A DNA stretch of 35,546 nucleotides from Trabulsiella guamensis ATCC 49490 (GTDB lineage Bacteria; Pseudomonadota; Gammaproteobacteria; Enterobacterales; Enterobacteriaceae): assembly GCF_000734965.1 (NCBI RefSeq), contig NZ_JMTB01000090.1, positions 1-35,546 of the forward strand, in the 5' to 3' direction. A program made the translations under genes and the position numbers. The notes under the pieces are model-generated. The model ran no database searches. It was not told the origin of the DNA and saw nothing but the letters and a program-made list of their open reading frames with translations. The stretch's first letter is position 1. Every line of letters starts with the position of its first letter. Below, in pieces: positions 18,456 to 27,850 of the stretch.

Positions 18456-19403
18456 ATGATTAAGCTAGGCATCGTGATGGATCCCATTGCGAACATCAAC
18501 ATCAAGAAAGACTCCAGCTTCGCTATGCTGCTGGAGGCACAGCGTCGTGGTTATGAACTTCATTATATGGAGATGAACGATCTGTATCTGATCAACGGTG
18601 AAGCCCGCGCGCATACGCGCACCTTCAGCGTTGAGCAGAACTATGACAAGTGGTACGCATTCAGCGGCGAGCAGGATCTGGCGCTCGCTGATCTCGACGT
18701 GATCCTGATGCGTAAGGATCCCCCTTTTGACACTGAATACATCTACGCGACCTACATCTTAGAGCGCGCGGAAGAGAAAGGGACGCTAATCGTCAACAAG
18801 CCTCAGAGCCTGCGCGACTGTAACGAAAAACTCTATACCGCCTGGTTTGCCGACCTGACGCCGGAAACGCTGGTAACCCGCAGTAAAACGCAGTTGAAAG
18901 CCTTCTGGCAGAAGCATGGCGACATCATCATGAAGCCACTGGACGGCATGGGAGGCTCTTCCATTTTCCGCGTTAAAGAGGGCGACCCAAACATCGCGGT
19001 CATTGCAGAAACCCTGACTGAGCTGGGCACCCGCTACTGCATGGCGCAAAACTATCTACCGGCGATCAAAGACGGTGATAAACGCGTACTGGTGGTTGAC
19101 GGCGAACCAGTGCCTTACTGCCTGGCGCGTATCCCCCAGGGCGGCGAAACTCGCGGCAACCTGGCGGCCGGGGGTCGTGGCGAACCGCGTCCGCTGACGG
19201 AAAGCGACTGGGAAATTGCCCGAAAAGTGGGCCCAACACTGAAAGCGAAAGGACTGATCTTCGTTGGTCTTGATATCATTGGTGACCGTCTGACCGAAAT
19301 CAACGTCACCAGCCCGACCTGCATTCGCGAAATCGAAGCAGAATTTCCGATTTCCATCACCGGTATGTTGATGGATGCTATCGAAAAGCGTCTGGCGAAG
19401 TAA
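18456..19403 (+). CDS. gshB: Glutathione synthetase
   Basis: Joins gamma-glutamylcysteine and glycine with ATP to give glutathione in the cytoplasm. The 315 residues agree with the family. The ATP-grasp fold is evident: IMKPLDGMGGSSIFRV near 160, the PQGGETRGNLAAGG loop near 225, and metal-binding TEINVTSPTC near 280. A GGAG site lies before the ATG. It is probably in one transcript with rsmE; a hairpin without T-run follows the stop. Confidence 0.97.
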   Translation: MIKLGIVMDPIANINIKKDSSFAMLLEAQRRGYELHYMEMNDLYLINGEARAHTRTFSVEQNYDKWYAFSGEQDLALADLDVILMRKDPPFDTEYIYATYILERAEEKGTLIVNKPQSLRDCNEKLYTAWFADLTPETLVTRSKTQLKAFWQKHGDIIMKPLDGMGGSSIFRVKEGDPNIAVIAETLTELGTRYCMAQNYLPAIKDGDKRVLVVDGEPVPYCLARIPQGGETRGNLAAGGRGEPRPLTESDWEIARKVGPTLKAKGLIFVGLDIIGDRLTEINVTSPTCIREIEAEFPISITGMLMDAIEKRLAK

Positions 19404-19407
19404 ACTA

Positions 19408-19432
19408 CGCGGGCGAAGGGAAACCGCCCGCG
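19408..19432. other. GC-rich hairpin between gshB and yqgE
   Basis: CGCGGGCG pairs with CGCCCGCG around a nine-base loop, five bases after the gshB stop. No T-run follows, so it may stabilise the 3' end or slow polymerase rather than terminate. Confidence 0.55.
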
Positions 19433-19502
19433 CTCGACAGCACCCTTGCTTATCCAGCATACTGGGTGCTGCTTTTTCAAACAGGACACAGAACCTCTGA
19501 CA

Positions 19503-20066
19503 ATGAATTTACAGCACCACTTTCTTATTGCCATGCCTGCGCTTCAGGATCCGATCTTCCGTCGCTCTGTCGTTTATATCTGTGAATACAATGATGATGG
19601 CGCCATGGGGATTATTATCAATAAACCGCTGGAAAATCTTAAGGTTGAAGGCATTCTGGAAAAACTGAAGATTATTCCTGAACCGCGCGATCCCGCCGTC
19701 CGCCTGGATAAGCCGGTAATGCTCGGGGGTCCGCTGGCTGAAGATCGTGGTTTTATCCTTCATACGCCGCCGTCTGATTTCTCCTCAAGCATCCGCATTT
19801 CCGACAATACCGTGATCACTACCTCCCGCGATGTGCTTGAAACGCTCGGCACCGCAGAGCAGCCTTCCCAGGTACTCGTAGCGCTCGGTTACTCGTCCTG
19901 GGAGAAAGGGCAACTGGAGCAGGAGATCCTCGATAACGCCTGGCTGACTGCCCCGGCGGATCTGAATATTCTTTTCAATACGCCCATCGCCGACCGCTGG
20001 CGTGAAGCGGCCAAACTGATCGGCATTGATATTCTGACCATGCCAGGCGTAGCGGGGCATGCATGA
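19503..20066 (+). CDS. yqgE: UPF0301 protein YqgE
   Basis: A conserved protein of unknown function (UPF0301/DUF179 family). The start at [14 protein letters not shown] gives 187 residues, the E. coli length. Family features visible are [11 protein letters not shown] near residue 38, [13 protein letters not shown] near 80, and [16 protein letters not shown] near 130. Its stop overlaps the ruvX start as ATGATGA, so the two are translationally coupled. Confidence 0.93.
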   Translation: MNLQHHFLIAMPALQDPIFRRSVVYICEYNDDGAMGIIINKPLENLKVEGILEKLKIIPEPRDPAVRLDKPVMLGGPLAEDRGFILHTPPSDFSSSIRISDNTVITTSRDVLETLGTAEQPSQVLVALGYSSWEKGQLEQEILDNAWLTAPADLNILFNTPIADRWREAAKLIGIDILTMPGVAGHA

Positions 20067-20482
20067 TGAGCGGAACACTGCTTGCTTTTGATTTTGGAAC
20101 GCGAAGCATTGGTGTGGCGGTAGGCCAGCGCATTACCGGCACCGCACGTCCGTTGAATGCGCTCAAAGCGCAGGACGGCACACCTGACTGGAGCAGCATT
20201 GAGCGCCTGTTGAAAGAGTGGCAACCGGAAAACGTGATCGTCGGTTTACCGCTGAATATGGACGGAACGGAACAGCCACTGACCGCCCGCGCGCGCAATT
20301 TTGCCAACAAAATTCATGGCCGCTTTGGTGTGAAGGTCACGCTGCATGATGAACGCCTGAGCACCGTTGAAGCAAAAGCCGGGCTGTTTGAGCACGGCGG
20401 CTTCCGGGCACTCAACAAAGGCAGCGTCGATTCCGCCTCCGCCGTAATTATCCTCGAAAGCTTTTTCGAACAGGGCTACTGA
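20066..20482 (+). CDS. ruvX: RuvX/YqgF, RNase H-like nuclease for rRNA processing
   Basis: A RNase H-fold protein, proposed to process the 16S rRNA 5' end or to act in Holliday junction resolution. [12 protein letters not shown] gives 138 residues as in E. coli; an ATG one codon earlier (20063) is equally possible. Active-site acidic residues lie in [13 protein letters not shown] (Asp about 9), HDERLST (near 100) and the C-terminal [10 protein letters not shown] (near 125). It overlaps yqgE. Confidence 0.93.
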   Translation: MSGTLLAFDFGTRSIGVAVGQRITGTARPLNALKAQDGTPDWSSIERLLKEWQPENVIVGLPLNMDGTEQPLTARARNFANKIHGRFGVKVTLHDERLSTVEAKAGLFEHGGFRALNKGSVDSASAVIILESFFEQGY

Positions 20483-20486
20483 CCCT

Positions 20487-20509
20487 CCGGGTGCAACAAT
20501 GGCACCCGG
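20487..20509. terminator. Hairpin between convergent ruvX and the LuxR gene
   Basis: CCGGGTGC and GCACCCGG pair perfectly around a seven-base loop. It is placed between two convergent gene ends, so it may serve both transcripts, although neither side has a strong T-run. Confidence 0.55.
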
Positions 20510-20521
20510 TAACCGCAACAA

Positions 20522-21175
20522 TCAATGACGTAAATGTTCATTCGCCCAGCTTACCGCCTGGGTTCTGTTCTTCACGCTCAGCTTACGAAAAACGTTATAT
20601 AAATGGGTGCGCACGGTATTTTCGCTGATAAACAAGGCGCGGGCGATATCCATGTTCGTCGCGCCGTGACGTAATTCATTGAGGATCTCACACTCGCGTT
20701 CGGTCAGCGGAATATTGTCATCAGCATCCGCATGATTACCCGCGCCATACATTGCCGGGTGCATAACACTCAATTCTGCCGTCTGCTCACCATTTAATAT
20801 GGCCCGTATTCCTTCAAATAAACGAGACTCATCATCGTCATGACGAAATACACCATATAGTGAAGGCCATTGTGTCATTTCGTATAACTCATACTTCTGC
20901 GCACTATTGATAATTAACAGACGAGGCGCATCAATCTGAGTACGAATAAGATCCCGCCAGATGCTATTCAGCTTTTTGTTAGATATGGCAATATCAAAAA
21001 GTATCACCACACCTTTTGGCAGACGGTGCATCAGAGGTTTATTAATATTATGAACTTCGACAGAAATCTGCAGCTGATCCGAAAGGTATGAAGCAAACGT
21101 ATTTGCCTGTACGGAAGGATGGGTAATAAGTAACACGTGCCGCACTCTTTGAACTTTATTAGAAATATCAATCAT
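20522..21175 (-). CDS. CsgD-family LuxR transcriptional regulator
   Basis: The 217 residues have the full CsgD architecture: an N-terminal pseudo-receiver domain (HVLLITHPSVQA at about 13-24; VVILFD with Asp 61, matching the CsgD Asp position) and a C-terminal LuxR-type helix-turn-helix (about 156-215: PLTERECEIL, ALFISENTVRTHLYNVF, VKNRTQAVSWAN). The last part is nearly the same as CsgD, and the N-domain is clearly homologous. CsgD turns on curli and cellulose, so a biofilm or surface-related role is inferred. The gene lies between ruvX and yggR, where E. coli has nothing. It has an AAGGAGAG ribosome site and a long AT-rich leader. It is not csgD itself, as no curli genes flank it. Confidence 0.88.
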   Translation of the reverse strand: MIDISNKVQRVRHVLLITHPSVQANTFASYLSDQLQISVEVHNINKPLMHRLPKGVVILFDIAISNKKLNSIWRDLIRTQIDAPRLLIINSAQKYELYEMTQWPSLYGVFRHDDDESRLFEGIRAILNGEQTAELSVMHPAMYGAGNHADADDNIPLTERECEILNELRHGATNMDIARALFISENTVRTHLYNVFRKLSVKNRTQAVSWANEHLRH

Positions 21176-21632
21176 TTAAACTCTCCTTAGTTAACATTCA
21201 CCTTCATGGTGGTTAAATGAAGAAAAACTAAAAAAATTTTCTTACTATTTATAAAAAATAACAGCAAAATTGAAACAATATTTTACGAGAAACATCCTGT
21301 TTCCGTACTCAGAATAGAACGAACGGGGGAGAATAGTCAAAAGATATCACGCTTTCTTTTGCACTAATCACAACACAATCTTATGAATCGCTCGCAATTT
21401 GCTCAGCCCCGCTGCCTCAAGAAGCGTTCTGTAAGCCTGAACCCTCGGGTTATTACCCGAAAGACAGAATATCCTATAGCAGTAATAATTGGCCATGACA
21501 ATATTGCAACATAAATATTTTTTATGTTTCATTGCATTTCATTACGTACACATATTTATATCGATAATGATTTACTGCAATTACTAATATAAAAATATAA
21601 TTTCTGAAATTGATGACCATCAATTTCGCAGA
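21176..21632. promoter_or_regulatory. Long AT-rich leader upstream of the CsgD-like gene
   Basis: There are 457 bases without a gene between yggR and the LuxR gene. They are strongly AT-rich, especially 21210-21300 and 21500-21620, with many A and T tracts like H-NS-bound promoter regions. A palindrome TCGGGT-TATT-ACCCGA lies at 21445-21460. This resembles the large regulatory region typical of csgD, but no specific operator can be assigned. Confidence 0.5.
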
Positions 21633-22613
21633 TTAAATTTTCCCGGCAGCCACCCGTTGTTGATAACTCTGGGTAAAGGTCTGCATGCCGGATTGTAGTC
21701 CGGTTTGCATGACACCAGGCAACTGATGCCCCTTCCCTTCACGGATCAGGCTGGCAACAGCAGGCGTATTGACCAGTAGTTCATACAACGCCACCCGGCC
21801 GTCCTGTTTATCCGCCACCAGTTTTTGCGCCAGCACCGCGCAAAGGCTCCCGGCCAGCTGGCTGCGCACCTGCTCTTTTTCCTGTGCCGGGAAAACATCT
21901 ACTAGCCTCTCTACTGCCGAAGTGGCACTGCGAGTGTGCAGCGTAGCGAGCACCAGATGCCCCGTTTCTGCCGCTGTCAGCGCCAGTCTGATGGTTTCAC
22001 GATCGCGAAGCTCACCAAGCAGGATCACATCCGGATCCTGACGCAGCGCGGCACGCAGCCCGTCGGCAAAAGATGAGCAGTGTGTTCCCAGTTCCCGCTG
22101 CTGGATCAGACAACGCTCGCTGTGATGGACAAATTCCACCGGATCTTCCAGCGTCAAAATATGCCCGTCCATATGATGATTGAGGTGATTCACCATCGCC
22201 GCGAGAGTGGTGGATTTTCCGCTACCGGTCGCCCCTGTCACCAGGATCAACCCACTCTCTTCATGTAACAGATTCTCCAGCGCTGGCGGCACAGCGAGCG
22301 TTGCCAGTTGCGGGCATTGTTCTGGCAACAAACGCAGCGCCAGCGATACCCCCTGTGTAGTGACAAACGCGCTGGCGCGCAGGCGTTTGCCATCAGCCAG
22401 TGCGACGGCAAAATCCGTCTGCTGATGCGTCTGCCAGGCCATGCGCTGCTCTTCTGACAACCAGCCAGCGAGCAGCGATTCAACATTAAATGCGGGGATC
22501 GGCGCAGGCTCGAGCCGCCCCTGCCGACGCCAGCGTATTGGTCTGCTACTGCACAGGTGTAGATCCGAGACGTTATGCTTTACACTAAGCTCCACGATTT
22601 CTTGTATATCCAT
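21633..22613 (-). CDS. yggR: PilT-like ATPase YggR
   Basis: Starting at MDIQEIVELSVKHNVSD gives 326 residues, the E. coli YggR length. The upstream frame overlaps yggS on the other strand and is rejected. It belongs to the type II/IV secretion ATPases close to PilT: Walker A GATGSGKST (about 130), Asp box with LTLEDPVE (about 160), Walker B DVILLGELRD (about 195), and the His box TGHLVLATLHT (about 215). PilT proteins retract type IV pili; YggR is a solitary relative with no pilus genes nearby, so its substrate is unknown. It is transcribed divergently from yggS with only 16 bases between the starts. Confidence 0.93.
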   Translation of the reverse strand: MDIQEIVELSVKHNVSDLHLCSSRPIRWRRQGRLEPAPIPAFNVESLLAGWLSEEQRMAWQTHQQTDFAVALADGKRLRASAFVTTQGVSLALRLLPEQCPQLATLAVPPALENLLHEESGLILVTGATGSGKSTTLAAMVNHLNHHMDGHILTLEDPVEFVHHSERCLIQQRELGTHCSSFADGLRAALRQDPDVILLGELRDRETIRLALTAAETGHLVLATLHTRSATSAVERLVDVFPAQEKEQVRSQLAGSLCAVLAQKLVADKQDGRVALYELLVNTPAVASLIREGKGHQLPGVMQTGLQSGMQTFTQSYQQRVAAGKI

Positions 22614-22629
22614 ATACCCACCAGGAAAA

Positions 22630-23343
22630 ATGAACGACATTGCGCATAACCTGGCACAGGTCCGGGACAAAATCCTGACCGCCGCTGCACGATGCGGCCG
22701 CGATTCAGAAGAAGTTACGCTGCTTGCAGTCAGTAAAACAAAACCTGCGAGCGCCATCGAAGAAGCCATTGCTGCGGGTCAACGCGCATTTGGTGAAAAC
22801 TACGTTCAGGAAGGGGTGGATAAAATCCGCTACTTTCAGGACGCAGGCCGCAACGATCTGCAGTGGCACTTTATTGGCCCGTTGCAGTCCAACAAAAGCC
22901 GTCTGGTCGCTGAGCATTTTGACTGGTGCCATACCATCGATCGGCTGAAAATCGCGACCCGCTTAAGCGAACAGCGCCCGGCTGATCTGCCGCCGCTTAA
23001 TGTGCTGATCCAGATTAATATCAGTGACGAACAGAGCAAATCCGGTATTCCGCTGGCATCACTGGATGCGCTGGCGGCGGAGATTGTCGAATTACCTGGC
23101 CTCCGGCTTCGCGGCCTGATGGCTATTCCGGCGCCAGAAACTGAATATGAAAGGCAGTTTGCCGTTGCCCGACAAATGGCTGTAGCATTTGCCGAACTGA
23201 AAACACGCTACCCGACAGTCGATACGCTCTCACTGGGCATGTCGGATGATATGGACGCTGCCATCGCAGCCGGTAGCACAATGGTACGCATCGGCACCGC
23301 CATTTTCGGTGCGCGTGATTACACAAAAAATAAAGGAAACTGA
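22630..23343 (+). CDS. yggS: PLP homeostasis protein YggS (PLPBP family)
   Basis: A small alanine-racemase-like barrel that binds pyridoxal phosphate and balances vitamin B6 and amino-acid pools; it has no known catalytic activity. The start MNDIAHNLAQ gives 237 residues (E. coli 234). The PLP Lys is Lys 36 in LLAVSKTKP; GENYVQEG, WHFIGPLQSNK, and the C-terminal LSLGMSDDMDAAIAAGSTMVR are characteristic. It is first of the yggS-yggT-yggU-rdgB-hemW series. Confidence 0.96.
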   Translation: MNDIAHNLAQVRDKILTAAARCGRDSEEVTLLAVSKTKPASAIEEAIAAGQRAFGENYVQEGVDKIRYFQDAGRNDLQWHFIGPLQSNKSRLVAEHFDWCHTIDRLKIATRLSEQRPADLPPLNVLIQINISDEQSKSGIPLASLDALAAEIVELPGLRLRGLMAIPAPETEYERQFAVARQMAVAFAELKTRYPTVDTLSLGMSDDMDAAIAAGSTMVRIGTAIFGARDYTKNKGN

Positions 23344-23351
23344 GGAACGCC

Positions 23352-23915
23352 ATGATTACCTTGTCCACTTTGTTAGCTCTGGTTCTCCAGATTTACACGA
23401 TGGTGCTGTTGCTTCGTATCTGGATGCAGTGGGCACGGTGTGATTTTTACAATCCCTTTTCCCAGTTCATCGTGAAAGTCACTCAGCCTGTCGTCGGGCC
23501 TCTACGCCGCATTCTGCCGTCGATGGGGCCGATTGACAGCGCCTCGCTGCTGATTGCGCTGATCCTTTGCGCCATCAAAGGCTTTTTCTGCCCGTACGTT
23601 TCCGTTGGCGGCGCTGCTATTGCGATTGCCGCACTGTTGGTGCTGGTTAAGACGCTGGGTTCGCTGATCTTTTGGGTATTGCTGGCGATGGCAATCATGA
23701 GCTGGGTCAGCCAGGGACGCAGCCCGGTGGAATATGTATTGATGCAACTGGCCGATCCGCTGCTGCGCCCTATTCGTAGTTTCCTGCCTTCTATGGGCGG
23801 CATTGACTTTTCACCGATGATCCTCGTGCTGCTGATGTACGTCATCAACATGGGCGTTGGCGAACTGCTGACCAACATCTCCATGCCGCTGGCGATCATC
23901 TGGAGCTGGGCTTGA
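23352..23915 (+). CDS. yggT: YGGT-family inner membrane protein
   Basis: A 187-residue integral membrane protein with two repeats of the YGGT unit. Each contains a span followed by a [13 protein letters not shown] type segment: [15 protein letters not shown] near 50, and [21 protein letters not shown] near 145. Four or more membrane spans are visible. Relatives are involved in osmotic tolerance and membrane or plastid division processes; the E. coli role is unclear. It starts eight bases after yggS, and its stop overlaps the yggU start. Confidence 0.93.
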   Translation: MITLSTLLALVLQIYTMVLLLRIWMQWARCDFYNPFSQFIVKVTQPVVGPLRRILPSMGPIDSASLLIALILCAIKGFFCPYVSVGGAAIAIAALLVLVKTLGSLIFWVLLAMAIMSWVSQGRSPVEYVLMQLADPLLRPIRSFLPSMGGIDFSPMILVLLMYVINMGVGELLTNISMPLAIIWSWA

Positions 23916-24202
23916 GTGCAGTCACCCCCTACAGCGATGGGCTGGTACTTAGGTTATACATTCAACCGAAAGCCAGCCGGGACAGCATTGTGGGCGTGCA
24001 TGGCGACGAGTTAAAAGTCGCCATCACCGCCCCGCCTGTCGACGGTCAGGCTAACGCGCATCTGGTAAAATTCCTCGCCAAACAGTTTCGGGTAGCAAAA
24101 AGCCAGGTCATCATTGAAAAAGGCGAACTCGGCCGTCATAAGCAAGTTAAAATTATCGATCCGCAAAACATCCCGACTGACGTCGCGGCGCTGATAAATT
24201 AG
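23912..24202 (+). CDS. yggU: DUF167 protein YggU
   Basis: A 96-residue cytoplasmic protein of unknown function. The start is a TTG (23912) that overlaps the yggT stop as TTGA, so coupling is expected and no ATG is available upstream of the conserved part. DUF167 motifs visible are [12 protein letters not shown] near 18 and [20 protein letters not shown] near 38. It is in the same operon as rdgB. Confidence 0.9.
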   Translation: MSAVTPYSDGLVLRLYIQPKASRDSIVGVHGDELKVAITAPPVDGQANAHLVKFLAKQFRVAKSQVIIEKGELGRHKQVKIIDPQNIPTDVAALIN

Positions 24203-24210
24203 GATATCCC

Positions 24211-24804
24211 ATGCAAAAAGTTGTCCTCGCCACCGGTAACGCCGGTAAAGTGCGTGAACTGGCTACGCTGCTTAGCGATTTTGGCCTCGATATTGTCGCT
24301 CAGACGGAGCTCGGCGTAGACTCGGCGGAAGAGACGGGTCTGACGTTTATCGAAAACGCGATTCTGAAAGCACGTCATGCAGCACAGATTACCGGTCTGC
24401 CGGCGATTGCCGATGATTCGGGCCTGGCGGTTGACGCGCTTGGCGGCGCGCCGGGCATTTACTCCGCTCGTTACGCCGGCGTGGACGCGACCGACCGTGA
24501 GAATCTGGAAAAACTGCTGCACACGCTGCAGGATGTGCCGGACGGGCAGCGTCAGGCGCAGTTTCACTGTGTGCTGGTTTACCTGCGCCATGCTGAGGAT
24601 CCGACTCCACTGGTGTGCCATGGCCGCTGGCCGGGCGTGATCACCCGTGAGCCTGCCGGTCAGGGCGGTTTTGGCTACGATCCCATCTTCTTTGTGCCCT
24701 CAGAAGGTAAAACTGCCGCTGAACTGACCCACGAAGAGAAAATTGCCATTTCTCACCGTGGTCAGGCGCTGAAAACGTTACTGGAAACATTACGCAATGG
24801 CTGA
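24211..24804 (+). CDS. rdgB: Non-canonical purine NTP pyrophosphatase (XTP/dITPase)
   Basis: Hydrolyses dITP, XTP and related nucleotides to monophosphates, cleaning the nucleotide pool. The 197 residues equal E. coli RdgB. The substrate loop [11 protein letters not shown] (7-17), [17 protein letters not shown] near 66, [11 protein letters not shown] near 150 and the SHRGQAL end are all present. It overlaps hemW by eight bases. Confidence 0.97.
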   Translation: MQKVVLATGNAGKVRELATLLSDFGLDIVAQTELGVDSAEETGLTFIENAILKARHAAQITGLPAIADDSGLAVDALGGAPGIYSARYAGVDATDRENLEKLLHTLQDVPDGQRQAQFHCVLVYLRHAEDPTPLVCHGRWPGVITREPAGQGGFGYDPIFFVPSEGKTAAELTHEEKIAISHRGQALKTLLETLRNG

Positions 24805-25939
24805 TTTACCGCCGCTGAGTCTTTACATTCATATTCCATGGTGCGTGCAGAAATGCCCGTACTGCGACTTTAACTCGCACGCGCTCAAGGGCGAGGTGCC
24901 GCACGACGATTACGTTCAGCATCTACTACGCGATCTGGACGCAGACGTTGCGTACGCACAAGGGCGGGCCGTAAAGACCATTTTCATTGGCGGCGGTACG
25001 CCGAGCCTGCTTTCAGGCGAGGCAATGCAGACCCTGCTCGACGGCGTCCGCACCCGTCTGTATCTTGCTGCGGATGCAGAAATCACCATGGAAGCGAACC
25101 CGGGCACGGTTGAGGCAGATCGTTTTACCGATTACCAGCGTGCCGGGGTCAACCGTATTTCTATCGGCGTGCAGAGCTTCAGCGAGGCAAAATTGCAGCG
25201 TCTGGGACGTATTCACGGGCCGGAAGAGGCAAAGCGTGCTGCACGGCTGGCGAGTAGCCTCGGGCTGCGCAGTTTTAACCTCGATCTGATGCACGGCTTG
25301 CCGGACCAAACGCTCGACGAGGCGCTGGATGATCTGCGCCAGGCCATTGAACTGGATCCGCCACATCTGTCGTGGTATCAACTCACCATTGAACCAAACA
25401 CGCTGTTTGGTTCGCGCCCACCAGTACTGCCTGACGACGACGCGTTGTGGGATATTTTCGAGCAAGGCCATCAGCTACTGACGGCGGCGGGGTATCAGCA
25501 ATATGAAACCTCAGCCTATGCAAAACCAGGCTATCAGTGTCAGCACAACCTCAACTACTGGCGCTTCGGCGACTATCTGGGGATTGGCTGCGGCGCGCAC
25601 GGCAAAGTGACCTTCCCTAACGGGCGCATTCTGCGCACCGCCAAAACCCGCCACCCGCGTGGTTATATGGAAGGCCGCTACCTTGAGCGCCAGCACGACG
25701 TGGCGGCGCAAGACAAACCCTTCGAATTCTTCATGAACCGTTTCCGCCTGCTGGAGCCCGCGCCCCGCACCGAATTCACACGTTACACTGGCTTAACGGA
25801 AGCGGTAATTCGCCCACAACTTGATGCAGCGCTGACGCAGGGGTATCTCACCGAGTGCGAACAATTCTGGCAGATCACCGAACATGGTAAGCTGTTCTTA
25901 AACTCGCTGCTGGAGCTGTTCCTCGCTGATGAGGAGTGA
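24797..25939 (+). CDS. hemW: Heme chaperone HemW (radical SAM)
   Basis: A radical SAM protein related to HemN that binds heme and delivers it to respiratory proteins; it is not itself the coproporphyrinogen oxidase. The 380 residues (E. coli 378) include the iron-sulfur motif CVQKCPYC (Cys 16, 20, 23), [10 protein letters not shown] near 59, and [15 protein letters not shown] near 124. It lacks the extra Cys of HemN after the cluster. The ATG lies within the end of rdgB. It ends the operon. Confidence 0.95.
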   Translation: MADLPPLSLYIHIPWCVQKCPYCDFNSHALKGEVPHDDYVQHLLRDLDADVAYAQGRAVKTIFIGGGTPSLLSGEAMQTLLDGVRTRLYLAADAEITMEANPGTVEADRFTDYQRAGVNRISIGVQSFSEAKLQRLGRIHGPEEAKRAARLASSLGLRSFNLDLMHGLPDQTLDEALDDLRQAIELDPPHLSWYQLTIEPNTLFGSRPPVLPDDDALWDIFEQGHQLLTAAGYQQYETSAYAKPGYQCQHNLNYWRFGDYLGIGCGAHGKVTFPNGRILRTAKTRHPRGYMEGRYLERQHDVAAQDKPFEFFMNRFRLLEPAPRTEFTRYTGLTEAVIRPQLDAALTQGYLTECEQFWQITEHGKLFLNSLLELFLADEE

Positions 25940-25953
25940 GAACAACGCCCTCG

Positions 25954-26958
25954 TTAATGAATGATACCGTTTCGGCGTAAGTAAGCGATGTCACGATCCC
26001 AGCGCTCTAAACGGCGCTGTGCCTCATCGCTGCTGGTGTTCAGTTTCATCAATTCGGTGCGCAACTCACCTTGCTTGAGCCGCAATGGCTGCAGCGTGTC
26101 ATCCCGCGCAGCCATTTCGTCTTTGATCTTATTACTCATGATTTTGAACTGTACCGAATACTTGCGCTGTTGATCGCTCAGCGCGATATCCCGCGCTTTT
26201 CGCAACGGTGTCGCATCGCAGTCTGGTTTTTTCTGGCAGGCTTCCAGCGCGGGTTCATAGACGGTCGCATTGTAGTGATTTTCAAATTTTAGTGGATCGT
26301 TGTCTTTACCAAACTGATACAGCTCCTGCAGCAATGCGTCTTGCACGTCGCTTCGGGTCAACGGTTTACCGTTCTTATCTTCTCCCCAGCTGGCATTGAT
26401 TTGCCGCTCCAGCGTGGCGATTTCCTGCTCAAGCGCTTTTTGCCGGGTCAGCGACACCTGCTGTCTGGCTTTCAGCGAAGCATAGTCGGCGTTAATTTTC
26501 GCCAGCCGCGCATCGAAACCAAAGTCGTTAACGATGAGATATTTATCCTGATTGCCCGCATCTTCCAGCGGATGACCTACGTTTTTTGCCGCCGTCTGCA
26601 TGGAGAGAAAGGATGTCGTCCAGCCGGACTCCGGCGTGCCCGTTGCCGTCATCATGGCGGAAAATTTCACCGGCTTGCCTTTGGTCCAGGTTTTTTCCAC
26701 CAGTTGATAATCTGCCGCCATCCCGACGATAGCGTACAAATCTTCCGTCGCTGACATATCGCCTTTTACCGAATACGTCGCCTGATTGCCACGTGCATCA
26801 AGGGGTTCGAGGGTAATAGCTTCAAGGTGAAAGAGGCCGTTGTATTGCTCGCTGAACTGCTGGCTCAGCACCGGGTAAGTGGGGGCATTACTGGTTGCAA
26901 ATGCTGTCAGTGAGGCAAAGAAAAGCAATGACGCGGAAACGATTCCCTGTATTTTCAT
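25954..26958 (-). CDS. yggM: Periplasmic DUF1202 protein YggM
   Basis: A 334-residue protein with a Sec signal peptide (MKIQGIVSASLLFFASLTAFA), so likely periplasmic. The remainder contains a beta-rich N-terminal part and coiled-coil-like stretches near 155-185 (SLKARQQVSLTRQKALEQEI) and 280-320. This is the start that carries the signal; an 11-codon extension is rejected. The function is unknown. It is convergent to hemW with only 14 bases between. Confidence 0.85.
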   Translation of the reverse strand: MKIQGIVSASLLFFASLTAFATSNAPTYPVLSQQFSEQYNGLFHLEAITLEPLDARGNQATYSVKGDMSATEDLYAIVGMAADYQLVEKTWTKGKPVKFSAMMTATGTPESGWTTSFLSMQTAAKNVGHPLEDAGNQDKYLIVNDFGFDARLAKINADYASLKARQQVSLTRQKALEQEIATLERQINASWGEDKNGKPLTRSDVQDALLQELYQFGKDNDPLKFENHYNATVYEPALEACQKKPDCDATPLRKARDIALSDQQRKYSVQFKIMSNKIKDEMAARDDTLQPLRLKQGELRTELMKLNTSSDEAQRRLERWDRDIAYLRRNGIIH

Positions 26959-27041
26959 GAAAATATCCTTGTGGGGTATGAATGACGCCACACAGGATAA
27001 AGGACGCGTCCCGTCAGGACGGATAAATGAATTCCGAATTA

Positions 27042-27071
27042 CCGGCTTTCTGTCTGAAAACGGAAAGCCGG
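27042..27071 (-). terminator. Hairpin after yggN
   Basis: CCGGCTTTC and GAAAGCCGG pair around a 12-base loop, just beyond the yggN stop. There is no T-run, so it is a weak terminator or 3'-end stabiliser. Confidence 0.5.
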
Positions 27072-27076
27072 ATAAT

Positions 27077-27799
27077 TTACTGCTTCAATGTTCCTACCAG
27101 CGCTTTGCGGCTGTCTTCCAGCGAAACGACACGTGCACAGACGTCTTTACCGAATTTCTGGAAATCATCTTCCTGAGTTTTCCATTCGTTCTGAATCGCG
27201 GTTTGCAGCCCGCCGAGGCTGCCTAAAACGCCCTGTAACGGATTGCCGCCGCCTTTAAGCACCGCTTTTGCCCCGACTTCATTGATGCTGTCCTGCAGGA
27301 TGCCGCCCATAGCCTGATTCACCAGTTGCTGGCCGTCAGCGCGCACCTGATCGATCGCTTTATAATGGAACGTCAGGCCATCGCTACGATGCTCAATGAT
27401 GCGGTTCATCTGCTCTTTCAACTGGGCGTCCAGTTTGGTCAGACGTCCACGCATGCTGCTGCTTTCACCGACCTGCTCAGAGATGATTTTATCCAGCGCC
27501 ACGCGGCTTTTTTCGACGCGGGAGCGGGCGCCTTCGTCGATCCACGGTAATGCGCTGCGTAAATCGGTCTGATAATCTTTGGCCTGCTCACGCTGAGCCG
27601 CGGAGAGGTTGTACTGTTTTCCGTTGTACATCACGCTACCGTCAGGCGTGATGACGAGGTTGCCGTTCTCCCCTTTCACCTGAACGGTTTGCGGGCTCAA
27701 AATCACATCGTCACGCGGGGTGACGCTACACTGATAATCGGCCTGGACGACGAACGCCGTCAGCGTTAGCGCCGCAGCAAGCAGCGTATTGCGCATCAT
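27077..27799 (-). CDS. yggN: Periplasmic DUF2884 protein YggN
   Basis: 240 residues, closely similar throughout to E. coli YggN (239). A signal peptide ends near residue 20 (LTAFVVQA). The mature part begins YQCSVTPRDDVILSPQTV and contains coiled-coil-like heptads (about 85-135) and a glycine-rich GGGNPLQGVLGSLGG near 200. The function is unknown. It lies between yggM and yggL on the same strand. Confidence 0.9.
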   Translation of the reverse strand: MMRNTLLAAALTLTAFVVQADYQCSVTPRDDVILSPQTVQVKGENGNLVITPDGSVMYNGKQYNLSAAQREQAKDYQTDLRSALPWIDEGARSRVEKSRVALDKIISEQVGESSSMRGRLTKLDAQLKEQMNRIIEHRSDGLTFHYKAIDQVRADGQQLVNQAMGGILQDSINEVGAKAVLKGGGNPLQGVLGSLGGLQTAIQNEWKTQEDDFQKFGKDVCARVVSLEDSRKALVGTLKQ

Positions 27800-27812
27800 A
27801 ATCTTCCCTCAA

Positions 27813-27840
27813 GACAAAACGGGCCGGCATTTGCCGGCCC
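27813..27840 (-). terminator. Rho-independent terminator of trmB-yggL
   Basis: GGGCCGGC and GCCGGCCC pair perfectly around four bases, followed on the minus strand by GTTTTG. It lies 10 bases after the yggL stop and just before the yggN start. Confidence 0.85.
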
Positions 27841-27850
27841 TTTCGTTAAC

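Noticed and set aside
22614..22769. N-terminal extension of YggR by 52 codons
   Set aside because: Overlaps yggS on the other strand and is absent from the family; the ATG at 22613 gives the standard 326 residues.
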